Part shown: positions 53,122 to 61,717 of the stretch, piece after piece
How the letters are laid out: each line of letters starts with the position of its first letter
How positions within the stretch are numbered: the stretch's first letter is position 1
Assembly: GCF_016801025.1 (NCBI RefSeq)
Contig: NZ_CP068983.1
Span: 2,039,888-2,103,887, forward strand
Origin: Paradevosia shaoguanensis
GTDB taxonomy: Bacteria; Pseudomonadota; Alphaproteobacteria; Rhizobiales; Devosiaceae
Direction of reading: 5' to 3'
DNA length: 64,000 nucleotides
Position numbers and translations under genes: made by a program
The notes under the pieces: generated by a model
Databases searched by the model: none
Told to the model about the DNA's origin: nothing
The model's input: only the letters and a program-made list of their open reading frames with translations

Positions 53122-54354
53122 TCAAAGCGCCAGGTCGAGCCGGGCCACGACCACGTCGCCGGGCACGACGGCCGTGTTGAGATCGGCGGGGATTTCCTTG
53201 CCGTCGCGGATGATCGCGTAGCCATAGGTGGGTGAAACGTCGGTCGGCACGGCAGCGGCGCCTGTCTGCACTGCCGCCTCCTGCACCAGACCCTTCTGGG
53301 TGGCGATCTTGAGCTGCAGGGCGCCGATCTGCCCATCCACCGTCTGCCGCTCGAGCGAAAGATCGGAGATGCGCTGGTCGGAAAGGCGGGATTGCTCGCG
53401 CTCGACCCCGGCAATGTCCTGCTGCGCCTGGAGCGTCGCCGTCTGGCTGTCGAGCAGGCGCGATTCGAGGTCGCCGACATTGGTCTGGAGCGAAGCCACG
53501 CGCGAGGCGAGCGCCAGCCCGTTGTCGGACAGCGTCGTGATCTTGCCCAGCTGGTCGCGTGCCAGTTCGAGCTGCTGACCGGTATTGGTCTGCTTCTGCT
53601 GGTAGCTTTCGATCTGCTTGTTGAGCAGCGCCACCTGGTCGGTCAGCGAGCGCGACTGCGTCTGTGCCTGGCGCTTCTGCGCATCGAGTATGGCCTTTTC
53701 GGCGGCGACGAGACTTTCGAGCCCTGTGCGGCCTTCGAGTTCGGGCGGGATGGGGACCTCGTCCTTGCCCGCCAGCTCCGCATCGAGCCGCGCGCGGCGG
53801 ATGAGGAGGCGGGCATATTCGTCCTGCAGCACGTCGAGCGCGCCGGTCGTGGTCAGCATTTCCCGCTCGGGCCGCGAAACCGCGTCGGCGCCGCGCCTCT
53901 GGCCGCCGGCCAGCGTCAGCGCCTTGATGACGGTGAGGTTCGGGGCGAACTTGTATTCGCCCGGCGCGCCGACATCGCCCGAAACGTAGATCGGGCCATA
54001 TTCGGCCACTTCCACCGTCACGGTCGGCGCGGTCGCCAGCCCCAGCGTCTGCTGGAGCGCGGTGCCGAGCGTGGCCGCCAGCTCGGCGCCGGTATGACCC
54101 GCGCCTTCGGTCGGTCCCACCATCGGGAAATTGACGTTACCGTCCGCGCCCACGACATATTCGCCGCTGAGCGCCGACCATTCGGCGAATTCGGATTCGG
54201 CGGCTTTCCACTGTACCACCTTGATGTTGAGCTTGTCCGAAATGCCGAGCGCATAGGGTTGGCCTGCCTGGGCAGTGCCGAATCCGGTCAACGCAACTGC
54301 CAGCCAGATAAGGTGGCGAGCGCGAGGGCGGATCCGGTCCGGGGCTAGGGTCAT
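53122..54354 (-). CDS. exoF: ExoF-type polysaccharide export/outer-membrane-associated protein
   Basis: 410 aa. A signal peptide (about 1-30) leads into a Poly_export domain (YALGISDKLNIKVVQW) and an SLBB-like part (YVSGDVGAPGEYKFAPNL), then a long coiled coil (about 170-360) and a C-terminal RDGKEIPADLNTAVVPGD SLBB-like end. ExoF is needed with ExoY for first sugar transfer and export in succinoglycan systems. The ATG at 54354 follows AAGGATGGGGAC. Confidence 0.87.
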   Translation of the reverse strand: MTLAPDRIRPRARHLIWLAVALTGFGTAQAGQPYALGISDKLNIKVVQWKAAESEFAEWSALSGEYVVGADGNVNFPMVGPTEGAGHTGAELAATLGTALQQTLGLATAPTVTVEVAEYGPIYVSGDVGAPGEYKFAPNLTVIKALTLAGGQRRGADAVSRPEREMLTTTGALDVLQDEYARLLIRRARLDAELAGKDEVPIPPELEGRTGLESLVAAEKAILDAQKRQAQTQSRSLTDQVALLNKQIESYQQKQTNTGQQLELARDQLGKITTLSDNGLALASRVASLQTNVGDLESRLLDSQTATLQAQQDIAGVEREQSRLSDQRISDLSLERQTVDGQIGALQLKIATQKGLVQEAAVQTGAAAVPTDVSPTYGYAIIRDGKEIPADLNTAVVPGDVVVARLDLAL

Positions 54355-54476
54355 GTCCCCATCCTTGTTCTGATCGCGATGCGCGAATGGTCGCCAGTGA
54401 TCACGCCCGCAATGGGGCGGACGCGGCTTCACATGGTCCGGCCGCTGTAGAGATTGAAATTGCCAAGTTATTGAAA

Positions 54477-55178
54477 TCAGCAGGTTTTCTGCGTTGCTTT
54501 CAGTCTTGCCGACTGCCTCAGGGCAGTCATGCGCCGACCGGGTAGCTCCTCACTCAATCGGACGCGCCGTCCTTCGCTCCTGCGCGAGGCGACGCCTGCC
54601 GGCGCGAAGCCGAGCGCGGCCATCCGGCGGCGCTGCACACTGGTCAGCGCCGGCCACACGGCGGCCCTTGCCGCCTCTTCGAGCGCGCCGAATTCCTCCT
54701 GGTGCGCGGCGCTGCGGGTCTGGATGTCGAAGACGCTCGGGTCGATCTCTTCCCCGATAATGGGCAGCACCGCAAAGAGCCGCGCCGCCCGTTCGGGGGA
54801 GAGCTGCAGGTTGCGGTCGAAATAGACCAGGATTTCGTCGATCGCCGGGTCGTTGACGATGGCCTGCACCTTGCGGATCGCCTCCTGGCAGGTGCGCTGC
54901 TTGAGCCGCGCCGTCAGCCCGTGCACCTGGTCGCGCACCTCGCGGATATCGAGCCGGCGGCCATCGAGCGTGGCCGAGATCGGGTGCCGGGAGGCGCAGA
55001 GCGGGCAGATCCAGAGCGAGGCCGGTCCGCGCACGACCTCATAGGTCAGCCTGATCTGGGACCGGCCGCAAAAGCCGCATTGGCTGGAAAACGTCACGTC
55101 GTCGGCAATGGCCCAGGTGAAGGACCATTCCTTGGGGTTGCCTACGTCTTCACGCAGCGTATGGCGGGTCCGGGGCAT
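54477..55178 (-). CDS. Zinc-ribbon hypothetical protein
   Basis: 233 aa, no signal peptide. Two CxxC knuckles, CGFCGRS and CPLCASRH, lie about 24 residues apart in the N-terminal third and probably bind zinc. The rest is helical and basic, with an Arg-rich C-terminus. It could be a regulator or nucleic-acid binding protein. It lies 122 nt upstream of exoF on the same strand and may be co-regulated. ATG at 55178 chosen since it begins the well-composed part. Confidence 0.65.
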   Translation of the reverse strand: MPRTRHTLREDVGNPKEWSFTWAIADDVTFSSQCGFCGRSQIRLTYEVVRGPASLWICPLCASRHPISATLDGRRLDIREVRDQVHGLTARLKQRTCQEAIRKVQAIVNDPAIDEILVYFDRNLQLSPERAARLFAVLPIIGEEIDPSVFDIQTRSAAHQEEFGALEEAARAAVWPALTSVQRRRMAALGFAPAGVASRRSEGRRVRLSEELPGRRMTALRQSARLKATQKTC

Positions 55179-55430
55179 GGGTGCAGCCTCGTTGTTCGTC
55201 GCAAGGTTCCTGATGGGAACCCCTATGTGGACCACGAACTGGGGCGACCTCTGGGCCGCAGCACGTTCAACCAAGGCTAAATCTGGGAAATCTTAAGGCA
55301 AGTCGAAAGCCGAGGGGCCGCCATGCGCCAGGCGCGTGGATCGGAAAGTTCCCAAGCTTACAAATAGATAACAACGGCCGTCACGTGGGGGCCAGAAAGC
55401 GATTGCCACAATGCCGCAGCGAGAATGAGG

Positions 55431-55466
55431 AAAAAAGGCCTGCCGCCATGGGGGAGCGGCAGGCCT
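55431..55466 (-). terminator. Rho-independent terminator of the nucleoside/ADP-ribosylglycohydrolase operon
   Basis: On the minus strand AGGCCTGCCGC pairs perfectly with GCGGCAGGCCT around a 9-nt loop, followed by TTTTTT. It lies 10 nt after the stop of the 55476-56861 gene. The interval between 55179 and 55430 has no gene that I can support. Confidence 0.88.
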
Positions 55467-55475
55467 AGTTGGGAG

Positions 55476-56861
55476 TTATTTCCAGCGTTTGACCGCTTCG
55501 ACCGTCTGGCCGACGAGATCGTCGAAGGCGATCTTGGCCGGGCGGCGCATATAGGTGACGATGTCGCCGGCAAGGAGGGGTTTGCTCCAGCGCTCGGCGA
55601 TGATGCCGCTGCCCTGCTGGCAGGCGAGGACGCAGAGGATCTGTGCCGCATTGCAGTCGACGTCGTGGCCGATGCCGCAGATGATTTCGAGCGTGCGATC
55701 GAAATCGCCCTCGCCGAACCACAGCGCCACGACCTGCGCGGCCGCGTTCGGGTAGACGTGGATCCAGTTGTATTCGACGTATTCGGCGTCGCAGAGCGCC
55801 CAGGCCGACTGCCAGTCCCTGGAGGTCTTGCAGGCGTTGAGCGCGAAGGCGAGCACGGCGCCGTACTCGGTGGCCGGGGAGAAGAGGTCGATGGTCGAGG
55901 TAAGAAGCGTCTTGCTGTCGCTCTCGACAAAGGCGCGGGCTGCGAGGACCGCGTTGAAAACTTCGCCCAGGATGCCATTGCCGGCGGCCGAGATCTGCGC
56001 GTCGAGATAGGCGAGGCGCGCCGCTTCGCGGGCATTGCCCGGGGCGACCATGCCGCAGATCGTGCCGCGCATCTGGCCGCCGATCCACTCGTCGAATGGG
56101 TTGTCGATGACGCCCGTCAGCGGCGGCAGCACGCCGCGGCGGATATTGTTGAGCGCCACCTGCTCGGCTGACCAGCCCATCGGGATCATCGAGGTCCAGC
56201 GCTCGGCAATGTCGAGGCTTGTGACGGCGTGCCCCTTGTCGCCGTAGGCTTCGAGGAAGGCCAGTTCGAACGTGATGTCGTCGTTGTAGGTGTTGGGCTG
56301 ACGCACGTAGTCGCGGATGGGCCCGAAGGCCTCGGCGATGTTCTCGGCGGAATAGCCTTCGAGTGCGGTGCCGGCGGCGGCGCCGACGAGCTGGGCCAGC
56401 CAGCCGCCGCGGATGCGGTCGGTGAACCCGGCAGTGGCGGGATCGACGGCGACGGTCGCCGGCCAATTGGTGGCGGCGTCGAACTCCTTCCATGAGCCAT
56501 AGCGGAGGGTCTTCTGCGACGGATGGTTAGGGTCGGGCTGCGCGGCGGCCATCAGGGTGCGCAGGCGCGTGTCCATGACATAGAGCGTTTCGAAATCGCC
56601 CTTGGCGAGGGCGGCGTAGCCCTGGTCGAGCAGGTCGTTGTAGGGAGCGAGAACGTAGCCCTTGTTCTCCAGCGACTGGAGGGCGGCGGCCATCAGGTAT
56701 TCCGGTGCGGCGGAACCTGGCACGTTGCTCTTCCAGAACAAGGCCACCATGGCATCCTGGGAATTCATGAGCTGGGAAGCATCCCAGGTCTGTTCCTCTT
56801 CGGTGCGCACCACGGGCTTGGTGTTGCGCAGCAGGTCTTTGGTGAGTTCCCAGGCCTTCAT
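55476..56861 (-). CDS. ADP-ribosylglycohydrolase-family protein
   Basis: 461 aa. Magnesium-binding segments of the ARH fold are visible: TYNDDITFELAFLE (about 190-203) and GHDVDCNAAQIL (about 395-406), with IRGGWLAQLVGAAAGTALEG starting the domain at about 150. The N-terminal 140 residues are an extra domain I do not recognise. It is the last gene of a nucleoside-type importer operon, so it probably cleaves a ribosylated small molecule rather than ADP-ribosylated protein; that is inference. Confidence 0.84.
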   Translation of the reverse strand: MKAWELTKDLLRNTKPVVRTEEEQTWDASQLMNSQDAMVALFWKSNVPGSAAPEYLMAAALQSLENKGYVLAPYNDLLDQGYAALAKGDFETLYVMDTRLRTLMAAAQPDPNHPSQKTLRYGSWKEFDAATNWPATVAVDPATAGFTDRIRGGWLAQLVGAAAGTALEGYSAENIAEAFGPIRDYVRQPNTYNDDITFELAFLEAYGDKGHAVTSLDIAERWTSMIPMGWSAEQVALNNIRRGVLPPLTGVIDNPFDEWIGGQMRGTICGMVAPGNAREAARLAYLDAQISAAGNGILGEVFNAVLAARAFVESDSKTLLTSTIDLFSPATEYGAVLAFALNACKTSRDWQSAWALCDAEYVEYNWIHVYPNAAAQVVALWFGEGDFDRTLEIICGIGHDVDCNAAQILCVLACQQGSGIIAERWSKPLLAGDIVTYMRRPAKIAFDDLVGQTVEAVKRWK

Positions 56862-56877
56862 ATGATTTTCCAGTATC

Positions 56878-57795
56878 TTAGACGAGTTGGCGGGCCCGGC
56901 GGCGGCTGACATAGACGGTCAGCACGACGATCGGGACGACGTAGGGGATCATCTGCATGAGCTCGTGCGGTAGCCCGAGGCTCTGCATGGTGATCGCGGC
57001 GGTTTCGGCGACGGCAAGGATCAGTGAGGCGGCAAGCGCGCCCCAGGCCGAGCCAATGCCCATCACCTCGACCGCAATGGCGATGAAGCCGCGGCCGGCA
57101 GTCATGTTGGAGGCAAACCAGCTCACGTAACCCATCGAGAGATAGGCGCCGGCAGCGCCGCCGAAGACGCCCGAAAGCACGAGGGCGGCAGCCTGAACGC
57201 GCTTGACGCGGATGCCGGCCGAGGCGGCCGATTTTGGGTCCATACCGACGGCGCGGAGGCGCAGGCCGAAGGGCGTGCGCAGCAGCAGGATCGAGACCAG
57301 CGGCACCGAGAGGAGCGCAAGATAGGTGAGGATATGGTGGCCGGAAACGAGCGGACCGAGCACCGGAATGTCCGCTATGAACGGTATCCGGACGCTAGGT
57401 AACACCTCGCTCTTGAGTGCGCCCGACATGCCCTTGTCGCCGGTAGCGAAGAAGAGGACGAGGGTCGTGCCGGCGGCGGCCGCCATGTTGAGGGCGATGC
57501 CGGTGATGATGAGGTGCGCACCGAGGCCATTGACGACCAGCGCCATGATCCAGCCGACGAAACCGCAGAGGATGAGGGCGGCGAGGAACCCGAGCCAGGC
57601 ATTGCCCGTATAGGCGCTGACCAGCACGCCAGTGAGCGCGCCGACCAGCATCATGCCTTCCATGCCGATGTTGAGGACGCCGGCGCGGTCGGAGATGAGG
57701 ACGCCGAGGCCCGCGAGGAGCAGGGGCGTCATGACGCGCAGGACCGTCGCGAAGAGCGCCGGGTCGGCGATGGTGGCGAAGAAGGCATCCATCAC
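56878..57795 (-). CDS. Nucleoside-type ABC transporter permease (NupQ/YufQ-like)
   Basis: 305 aa, BPD_transp_2 family with about nine helices. GVLISDRAGVLNIGMEGMMLVGAL is the signature of BMP-system permeases, with GSAWGALAASLILAVAET later. It overlaps the neighbouring permease gene by 4 nt and precedes the ADP-ribosylglycohydrolase gene by 16 nt. Confidence 0.87.
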   Translation of the reverse strand: MMDAFFATIADPALFATVLRVMTPLLLAGLGVLISDRAGVLNIGMEGMMLVGALTGVLVSAYTGNAWLGFLAALILCGFVGWIMALVVNGLGAHLIITGIALNMAAAAGTTLVLFFATGDKGMSGALKSEVLPSVRIPFIADIPVLGPLVSGHHILTYLALLSVPLVSILLLRTPFGLRLRAVGMDPKSAASAGIRVKRVQAAALVLSGVFGGAAGAYLSMGYVSWFASNMTAGRGFIAIAVEVMGIGSAWGALAASLILAVAETAAITMQSLGLPHELMQMIPYVVPIVVLTVYVSRRRARQLV

Positions 57796-58856
57796 TTGGC
57801 CTCCTGCTGCTTGATCGAGCGGATGGCGCGCAGGAGCCGCGGATTTTCGAAGATGATCTTGGCGGTGACGGCGACCATGATGGCGGCGGTCAGGATGCCC
57901 ACGATCTCGCTCGGGATATCCATGCTGCGCCCGAGAATATCGCCGCCCACCTGCAGGTAGCCGAGGAACAACGCCGCCGGGATGATAAGGAACGGGTTCT
58001 CGCGGGCAAGGATGGCCACGATTATGCCGGTCCAGCCGAGACCCGGCAGGCTCACCCAGGTGAAGCGGGTGTAGAGCCCAAGGACTTCCACCGCGCCCGC
58101 CATTCCGGCGATGAGGCCGCCGACGACTTGCGTCGCCATGGTGATGCGCGTGATCGGCAAGCCGAGATGGGCGGCAAAGCCGGGGCTCGATCCGACGATG
58201 CGGGTGTTGAGGCCGGAGCGCGTGGCGAACAGCCAGACGCCGCCGAGGATGCAGGCCAACACTGCGATGATGGCGCCGCTGTTGAGCCGCGTGCCCTGCA
58301 GCAGACGGTCGAGACGCGCGTCGGCGGGGATCTTGGGCGAGGTGAGGGCGCCTGCTGTCGGGTCGCGCAGCACGTAACTGAGGAAGAGCAGGCCGGCGAA
58401 GAGCAGGGCGAAGTTGAAGACCAGCGAGGTCACCATTTCAGGCGCGCCGTGACGGACGCGCAGGTAACCCGGCACGACGCAGGCGACTGAGCCGATGCAG
58501 GCACCGGCGAGGATGGCGAGTGGTGCCGCGAGCGGACCCTGGACACCGACCATGATGGCGAACGCCGCGGCGCCAAGTCCGCCTAGGAAGAAGCCGCCTT
58601 CCGTGCCGAGGTTGAACATGCCGGCGCGGAAGATGACTGTCGAGGCGAGGCCGGTGAGGGCGATGGGCGTCGCAGCCTCGGCGATGTTGCCGATGTGGCG
58701 CACGCTGTCGAAGGGGCCGAGCAGGAATGCGAAGAGCACCGCGCCCGGATCAGGCTGCGCCAGTGAGAGCGGCACGAGGATGACAAGGATCACCGCTGCG
58801 ATGACGAGCACGGTCGTCGCCAGTTGCACCAGTGAAGCGAGGATCGAGCGCATCAT
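57792..58856 (-). CDS. Nucleoside-type ABC transporter permease (NupP/YufP-like)
   Basis: 354 aa, BPD_transp_2 family. It carries the paired signature TVIFRAGMFNLGTEGGFFLGGLG and SSPGFAAHLGLPITRITM. It forms a heterodimer channel with the preceding permease. Starts are overlapping on both sides (ATGA), so the operon is tightly coupled. Confidence 0.87.
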   Translation of the reverse strand: MMRSILASLVQLATTVLVIAAVILVILVPLSLAQPDPGAVLFAFLLGPFDSVRHIGNIAEAATPIALTGLASTVIFRAGMFNLGTEGGFFLGGLGAAAFAIMVGVQGPLAAPLAILAGACIGSVACVVPGYLRVRHGAPEMVTSLVFNFALLFAGLLFLSYVLRDPTAGALTSPKIPADARLDRLLQGTRLNSGAIIAVLACILGGVWLFATRSGLNTRIVGSSPGFAAHLGLPITRITMATQVVGGLIAGMAGAVEVLGLYTRFTWVSLPGLGWTGIIVAILARENPFLIIPAALFLGYLQVGGDILGRSMDIPSEIVGILTAAIMVAVTAKIIFENPRLLRAIRSIKQQEAK

Positions 58857-60403
58857 CGGGCGGTCTCCAGGCCGAGCATGTAAGGGCCGAGCGTAGCGGG
58901 CGTGAGCGAGGGGCCGTTGGCGAGGTCGGCGACGATGCGCCCCGCGAAGAAGACCAGCACGCGATCGGAAAGCCTCAGCAATTCATCGAGGTCGGCCGAA
59001 ACCAGCAGCACGGCAGCGCCGTTGCGCGCCGCTTCGTCGAGCCGGCGGTGGAGGAAGGCGGCTGCGGCCACGTCGATGCCGCGCGTCGGCTGGTCGGCGA
59101 TGAGGAGCTTTGGCTTCGTCGCCAGTTCACGCGCCGCGATGAGCTTCTGGGCATTGCCGCCCGAGAGCGAATCCAGCCGCTCGTAGATGCCGAAGCTGCG
59201 GACGTTGAATTCCTTGATCATCGCCCGCACCCGCGCGGCGATCCTGCCGCGACGGAGGAACGGGCCGGTCTGGAGATCCTTGTTGCCGTCGGTGCCGGCA
59301 ATGGCATTGTCGGCCAGACTCAGTGCCGGCGCGCCGCCCTGGGCGAAACGATCGGCGGGCAAATAGGCGAGGCCCGCATCGCGCCAGGCATGGCTGTCGG
59401 CGCGGGTCATGTCCTTGCCGTTGAAGAATACGCTTCCCGAAGCTGGGCGCAGAAAGCCGCTCATCACCGAGACGAGGCCGCGCTGCCCGCTGCCATCGAC
59501 GCCTGCAATGCCGACAATCTCACCGGCCCTGATGTCGACGGTCACGTCGTGGAGGAGGTCGGCCGGCTCGCGGGTACGCGTGGCGACGGATTTGAGGCTG
59601 AGTACCGTCTCGCCAATTGCCGCGCCGTGCTCACGCCGCGCCACTTCGACGGCGTGGCCCATGACCATTTCCATGATCTTGTCGTCGGGCACGTCCTTGA
59701 GCGCCACGGTGCCGGCAAGGCGACCGCCGCGCAGCACGGTGACGTTCTGCGCGAGCGCACGCACTTCGTTGAGCTTGTGGGAGATGAAAAGGATGGTCAT
59801 GCCGGCATCGCGGAGCCCCCGCAGCCGGTTGAAGAGTTCCTCGATCTCGGGCGGGGAAAGCACCGCCGTCGGTTCGTCGAGGATGAGAATGCGGGTGTCG
59901 CGGGCGAGAGCCTTCAGGATCTCGACCTTCTGCTGGGCGGCGACGGAAAGCGTCGAAACCGGCGCGTCCGGTTCGACCTGGAGGTCGTAGCGCGCACTCA
60001 GTTCCGTTACCTGCCGGCGCGCCTCGGCGCGGTCGATGAGCACACCCTTGCGCGGCTCATGCCCTAAAATGATGTTCTCGGTAACGGTGAGCGCCGGGAT
60101 CAGCGAGAAGTGCTGGTGCACCATGCCGATGCCATGAGTGCCGGCGAAGCCGGGCGCGCCGGCTTCCACCGGCGCGCCGTCGAGCAGGATGCGACCGGCA
60201 CTTGGCGCCTCCAGCCCGAAGAGGATCTTCATCAGCGTCGACTTGCCGGCGCCGTTCTCCCCGCAGATGGCGTGAATCGTCCCCTTGGGGATATCGAAGC
60301 TCACCGTGCTCAGGGCAACGGTGCCGTTGGGATAGGTCTTCGAAATCCCGTCGAAGGCAATGACGGTAGATGTGTCTGCCATGTCGGGGCCGATCACGCT
60401 CAT
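58853..60403 (-). CDS. Nucleoside-type ABC transporter ATP-binding protein (two ABC domains)
   Basis: 516 aa. The first ABC domain has Walker A GENGAGKST (about 48-56), VAAQQKVEILKAL as signature region and ILILDEPTAVLSP. The second, degenerate as usual, has GVDGSGQRGL and LSGGNAQKLIAAREL. This layout is standard for BMP/CUT2 importers. MADTSTV at 60382 is an alternative start; neither start has a clear Shine-Dalgarno. Confidence 0.87.
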   Translation of the reverse strand: MSVIGPDMADTSTVIAFDGISKTYPNGTVALSTVSFDIPKGTIHAICGENGAGKSTLMKILFGLEAPSAGRILLDGAPVEAGAPGFAGTHGIGMVHQHFSLIPALTVTENIILGHEPRKGVLIDRAEARRQVTELSARYDLQVEPDAPVSTLSVAAQQKVEILKALARDTRILILDEPTAVLSPPEIEELFNRLRGLRDAGMTILFISHKLNEVRALAQNVTVLRGGRLAGTVALKDVPDDKIMEMVMGHAVEVARREHGAAIGETVLSLKSVATRTREPADLLHDVTVDIRAGEIVGIAGVDGSGQRGLVSVMSGFLRPASGSVFFNGKDMTRADSHAWRDAGLAYLPADRFAQGGAPALSLADNAIAGTDGNKDLQTGPFLRRGRIAARVRAMIKEFNVRSFGIYERLDSLSGGNAQKLIAARELATKPKLLIADQPTRGIDVAAAAFLHRRLDEAARNGAAVLLVSADLDELLRLSDRVLVFFAGRIVADLANGPSLTPATLGPYMLGLETAR

Positions 60404-60416
60404 CTTTGGAGGGAGC

Positions 60417-61520
60417 TTACGGGCGAACGCTGTCGCGCAGGGCGTTGAGCGCTTCGGTGGTCATGCCGAACGCGGTCGGAGCCTGGATTTCGCCAGCTGC
60501 GATCTTTTCCTTGGCGGCGTTGATCGCGGCGACGGTTTCGGGCGAGGCGAGCTTGGCGAAATTGCCGGTCTCGACGATGCCGACTGCGCCTTCCTTGAGG
60601 CCGAGGGCTTCGACCGAACCCCAGGGCAGGGTGCCGTCCTTGATGCGGTCATAGGCCGACAGCAGGCTCACATCGACGTTCTTGAGCACCGAACTCACGA
60701 CCTGGGAGGCAATGCCCGGATCGCTTTCGGCAAAGATGGCTTCCTGGTCGGAGTCGACGCCGAGCGCGTACTTGCCGGTTTCCTTGGCAGCCGAAAGCTG
60801 GCCGAGGCCGGCCTGGGAGGCGGCGTTGAAGCCGAGCACGACGCCGGCGCGATACTGGGCGAGCGAGAGTTCCTTGCCCTTGGCAGCGTCAGTGAACGAG
60901 CCGGCATAGGAGACCGCGACCTTGATGTCGGGCGTCACAGACTGGGCGCCGGCAATGTAGCCGACGAGGAAGTCGTTGATGACCGGAATATCCATGCCAC
61001 CCAGGAACCCGAGCGCGCCGCCAGCGCCGAGCTTGCCGGACTTGACGAGTTCGGCGGCGAGCAGGCCGCCGAGATAGGAGCCTTCGTTCTGCTTGTAGTT
61101 GATGGCGTAGACGTTCTCGAACCCGCCTTCCTCGAAGGGCAGGGAGGCATCGAACAGGATGTACTTCTTGTCCGGGTACTGTTTGGCCACTTCGCCCAGC
61201 GTCTCGGACAGCGAATAGGTGCCGCCGATGATGATGTTGTAGTCCTGCTCGGAAACGTCGAGCAGCGCCGGTTCCCACTTGGTGGCGTCGTCGCCGACTT
61301 CGAGCACGCGCGTCTCGACTTCGTCGCCGTACTTGGCCTTGATCAGCTCCATGCCATGGTTGGCGGAATCGAAGAAGGACTTGTCGCCCAGGGCGCCGTT
61401 GACGATCAGCACGATCTTGTCCTTGGCGCGAGCGGCAAAGCTCATCGAACCGGTGAGGGCCGTGGCCGCCACGAGGCTGAGCGAAAGACGCAGCATGGTC
61501 TTTCGGGTGAGAAGAGGCAT
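60417..61520 (-). CDS. BMP-family (nucleoside-type) substrate-binding protein
   Basis: 367 aa. A signal peptide of about 30 residues ends FAARA. The mature protein begins KIVLIVNGALGDKSFFDSANHG, the BMP-family start, and has IIIGGTYSLSETLGEVAKQYPD and LGFLGGMDIPVINDFLVGY. The family binds nucleosides or related compounds. GGGAGATC precedes the ATG. It is the first gene of the operon. Confidence 0.88.
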   Translation of the reverse strand: MPLLTRKTMLRLSLSLVAATALTGSMSFAARAKDKIVLIVNGALGDKSFFDSANHGMELIKAKYGDEVETRVLEVGDDATKWEPALLDVSEQDYNIIIGGTYSLSETLGEVAKQYPDKKYILFDASLPFEEGGFENVYAINYKQNEGSYLGGLLAAELVKSGKLGAGGALGFLGGMDIPVINDFLVGYIAGAQSVTPDIKVAVSYAGSFTDAAKGKELSLAQYRAGVVLGFNAASQAGLGQLSAAKETGKYALGVDSDQEAIFAESDPGIASQVVSSVLKNVDVSLLSAYDRIKDGTLPWGSVEALGLKEGAVGIVETGNFAKLASPETVAAINAAKEKIAAGEIQAPTAFGMTTEALNALRDSVRP

Positions 61521-61617
61521 AGCGATCTCCCTTTTTGGCTAGCGCCTTATGATCTGGCACGACCGGATGCAGGGGAATGGGGAGCGCTTGACGTCCAACG
61601 AAGCTCCTCCAAACCTC

Positions 61618-61633
61618 GTTTAATCGTGTAAAC
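61618..61633. promoter_or_regulatory. LacI-type operator O1 (GTTTAATC-GTGTAAAC)
   Basis: An imperfect palindrome related to O2 at 61674, centre-to-centre spacing 56 bp. It lies just downstream of the promoter candidate for the minus-strand importer operon, where TTGACA is at 61665-61660 on the minus strand. Confidence 0.58.
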
Positions 61634-61673
61634 TCACAGAAACTGGGAAGACGGTCCCTTGTCAAGATCAATC

Positions 61674-61689
61674 GTTTAATCGATTAAAG
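61674..61689. promoter_or_regulatory. LacI-type operator O2 (GTTTAATCGATTAAAG)
   Basis: The core TTTAATCGATTAAA (61675-61688) is a perfect 14-bp palindrome with the central CG typical of LacI-family operators. It is 29 bp upstream of the LacI gene and upstream of the minus-strand -35 hexamer. Confidence 0.68.
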
Positions 61690-61717
61690 AAGGCGGGGAC
61701 AGCGAAAGACACCGGCA

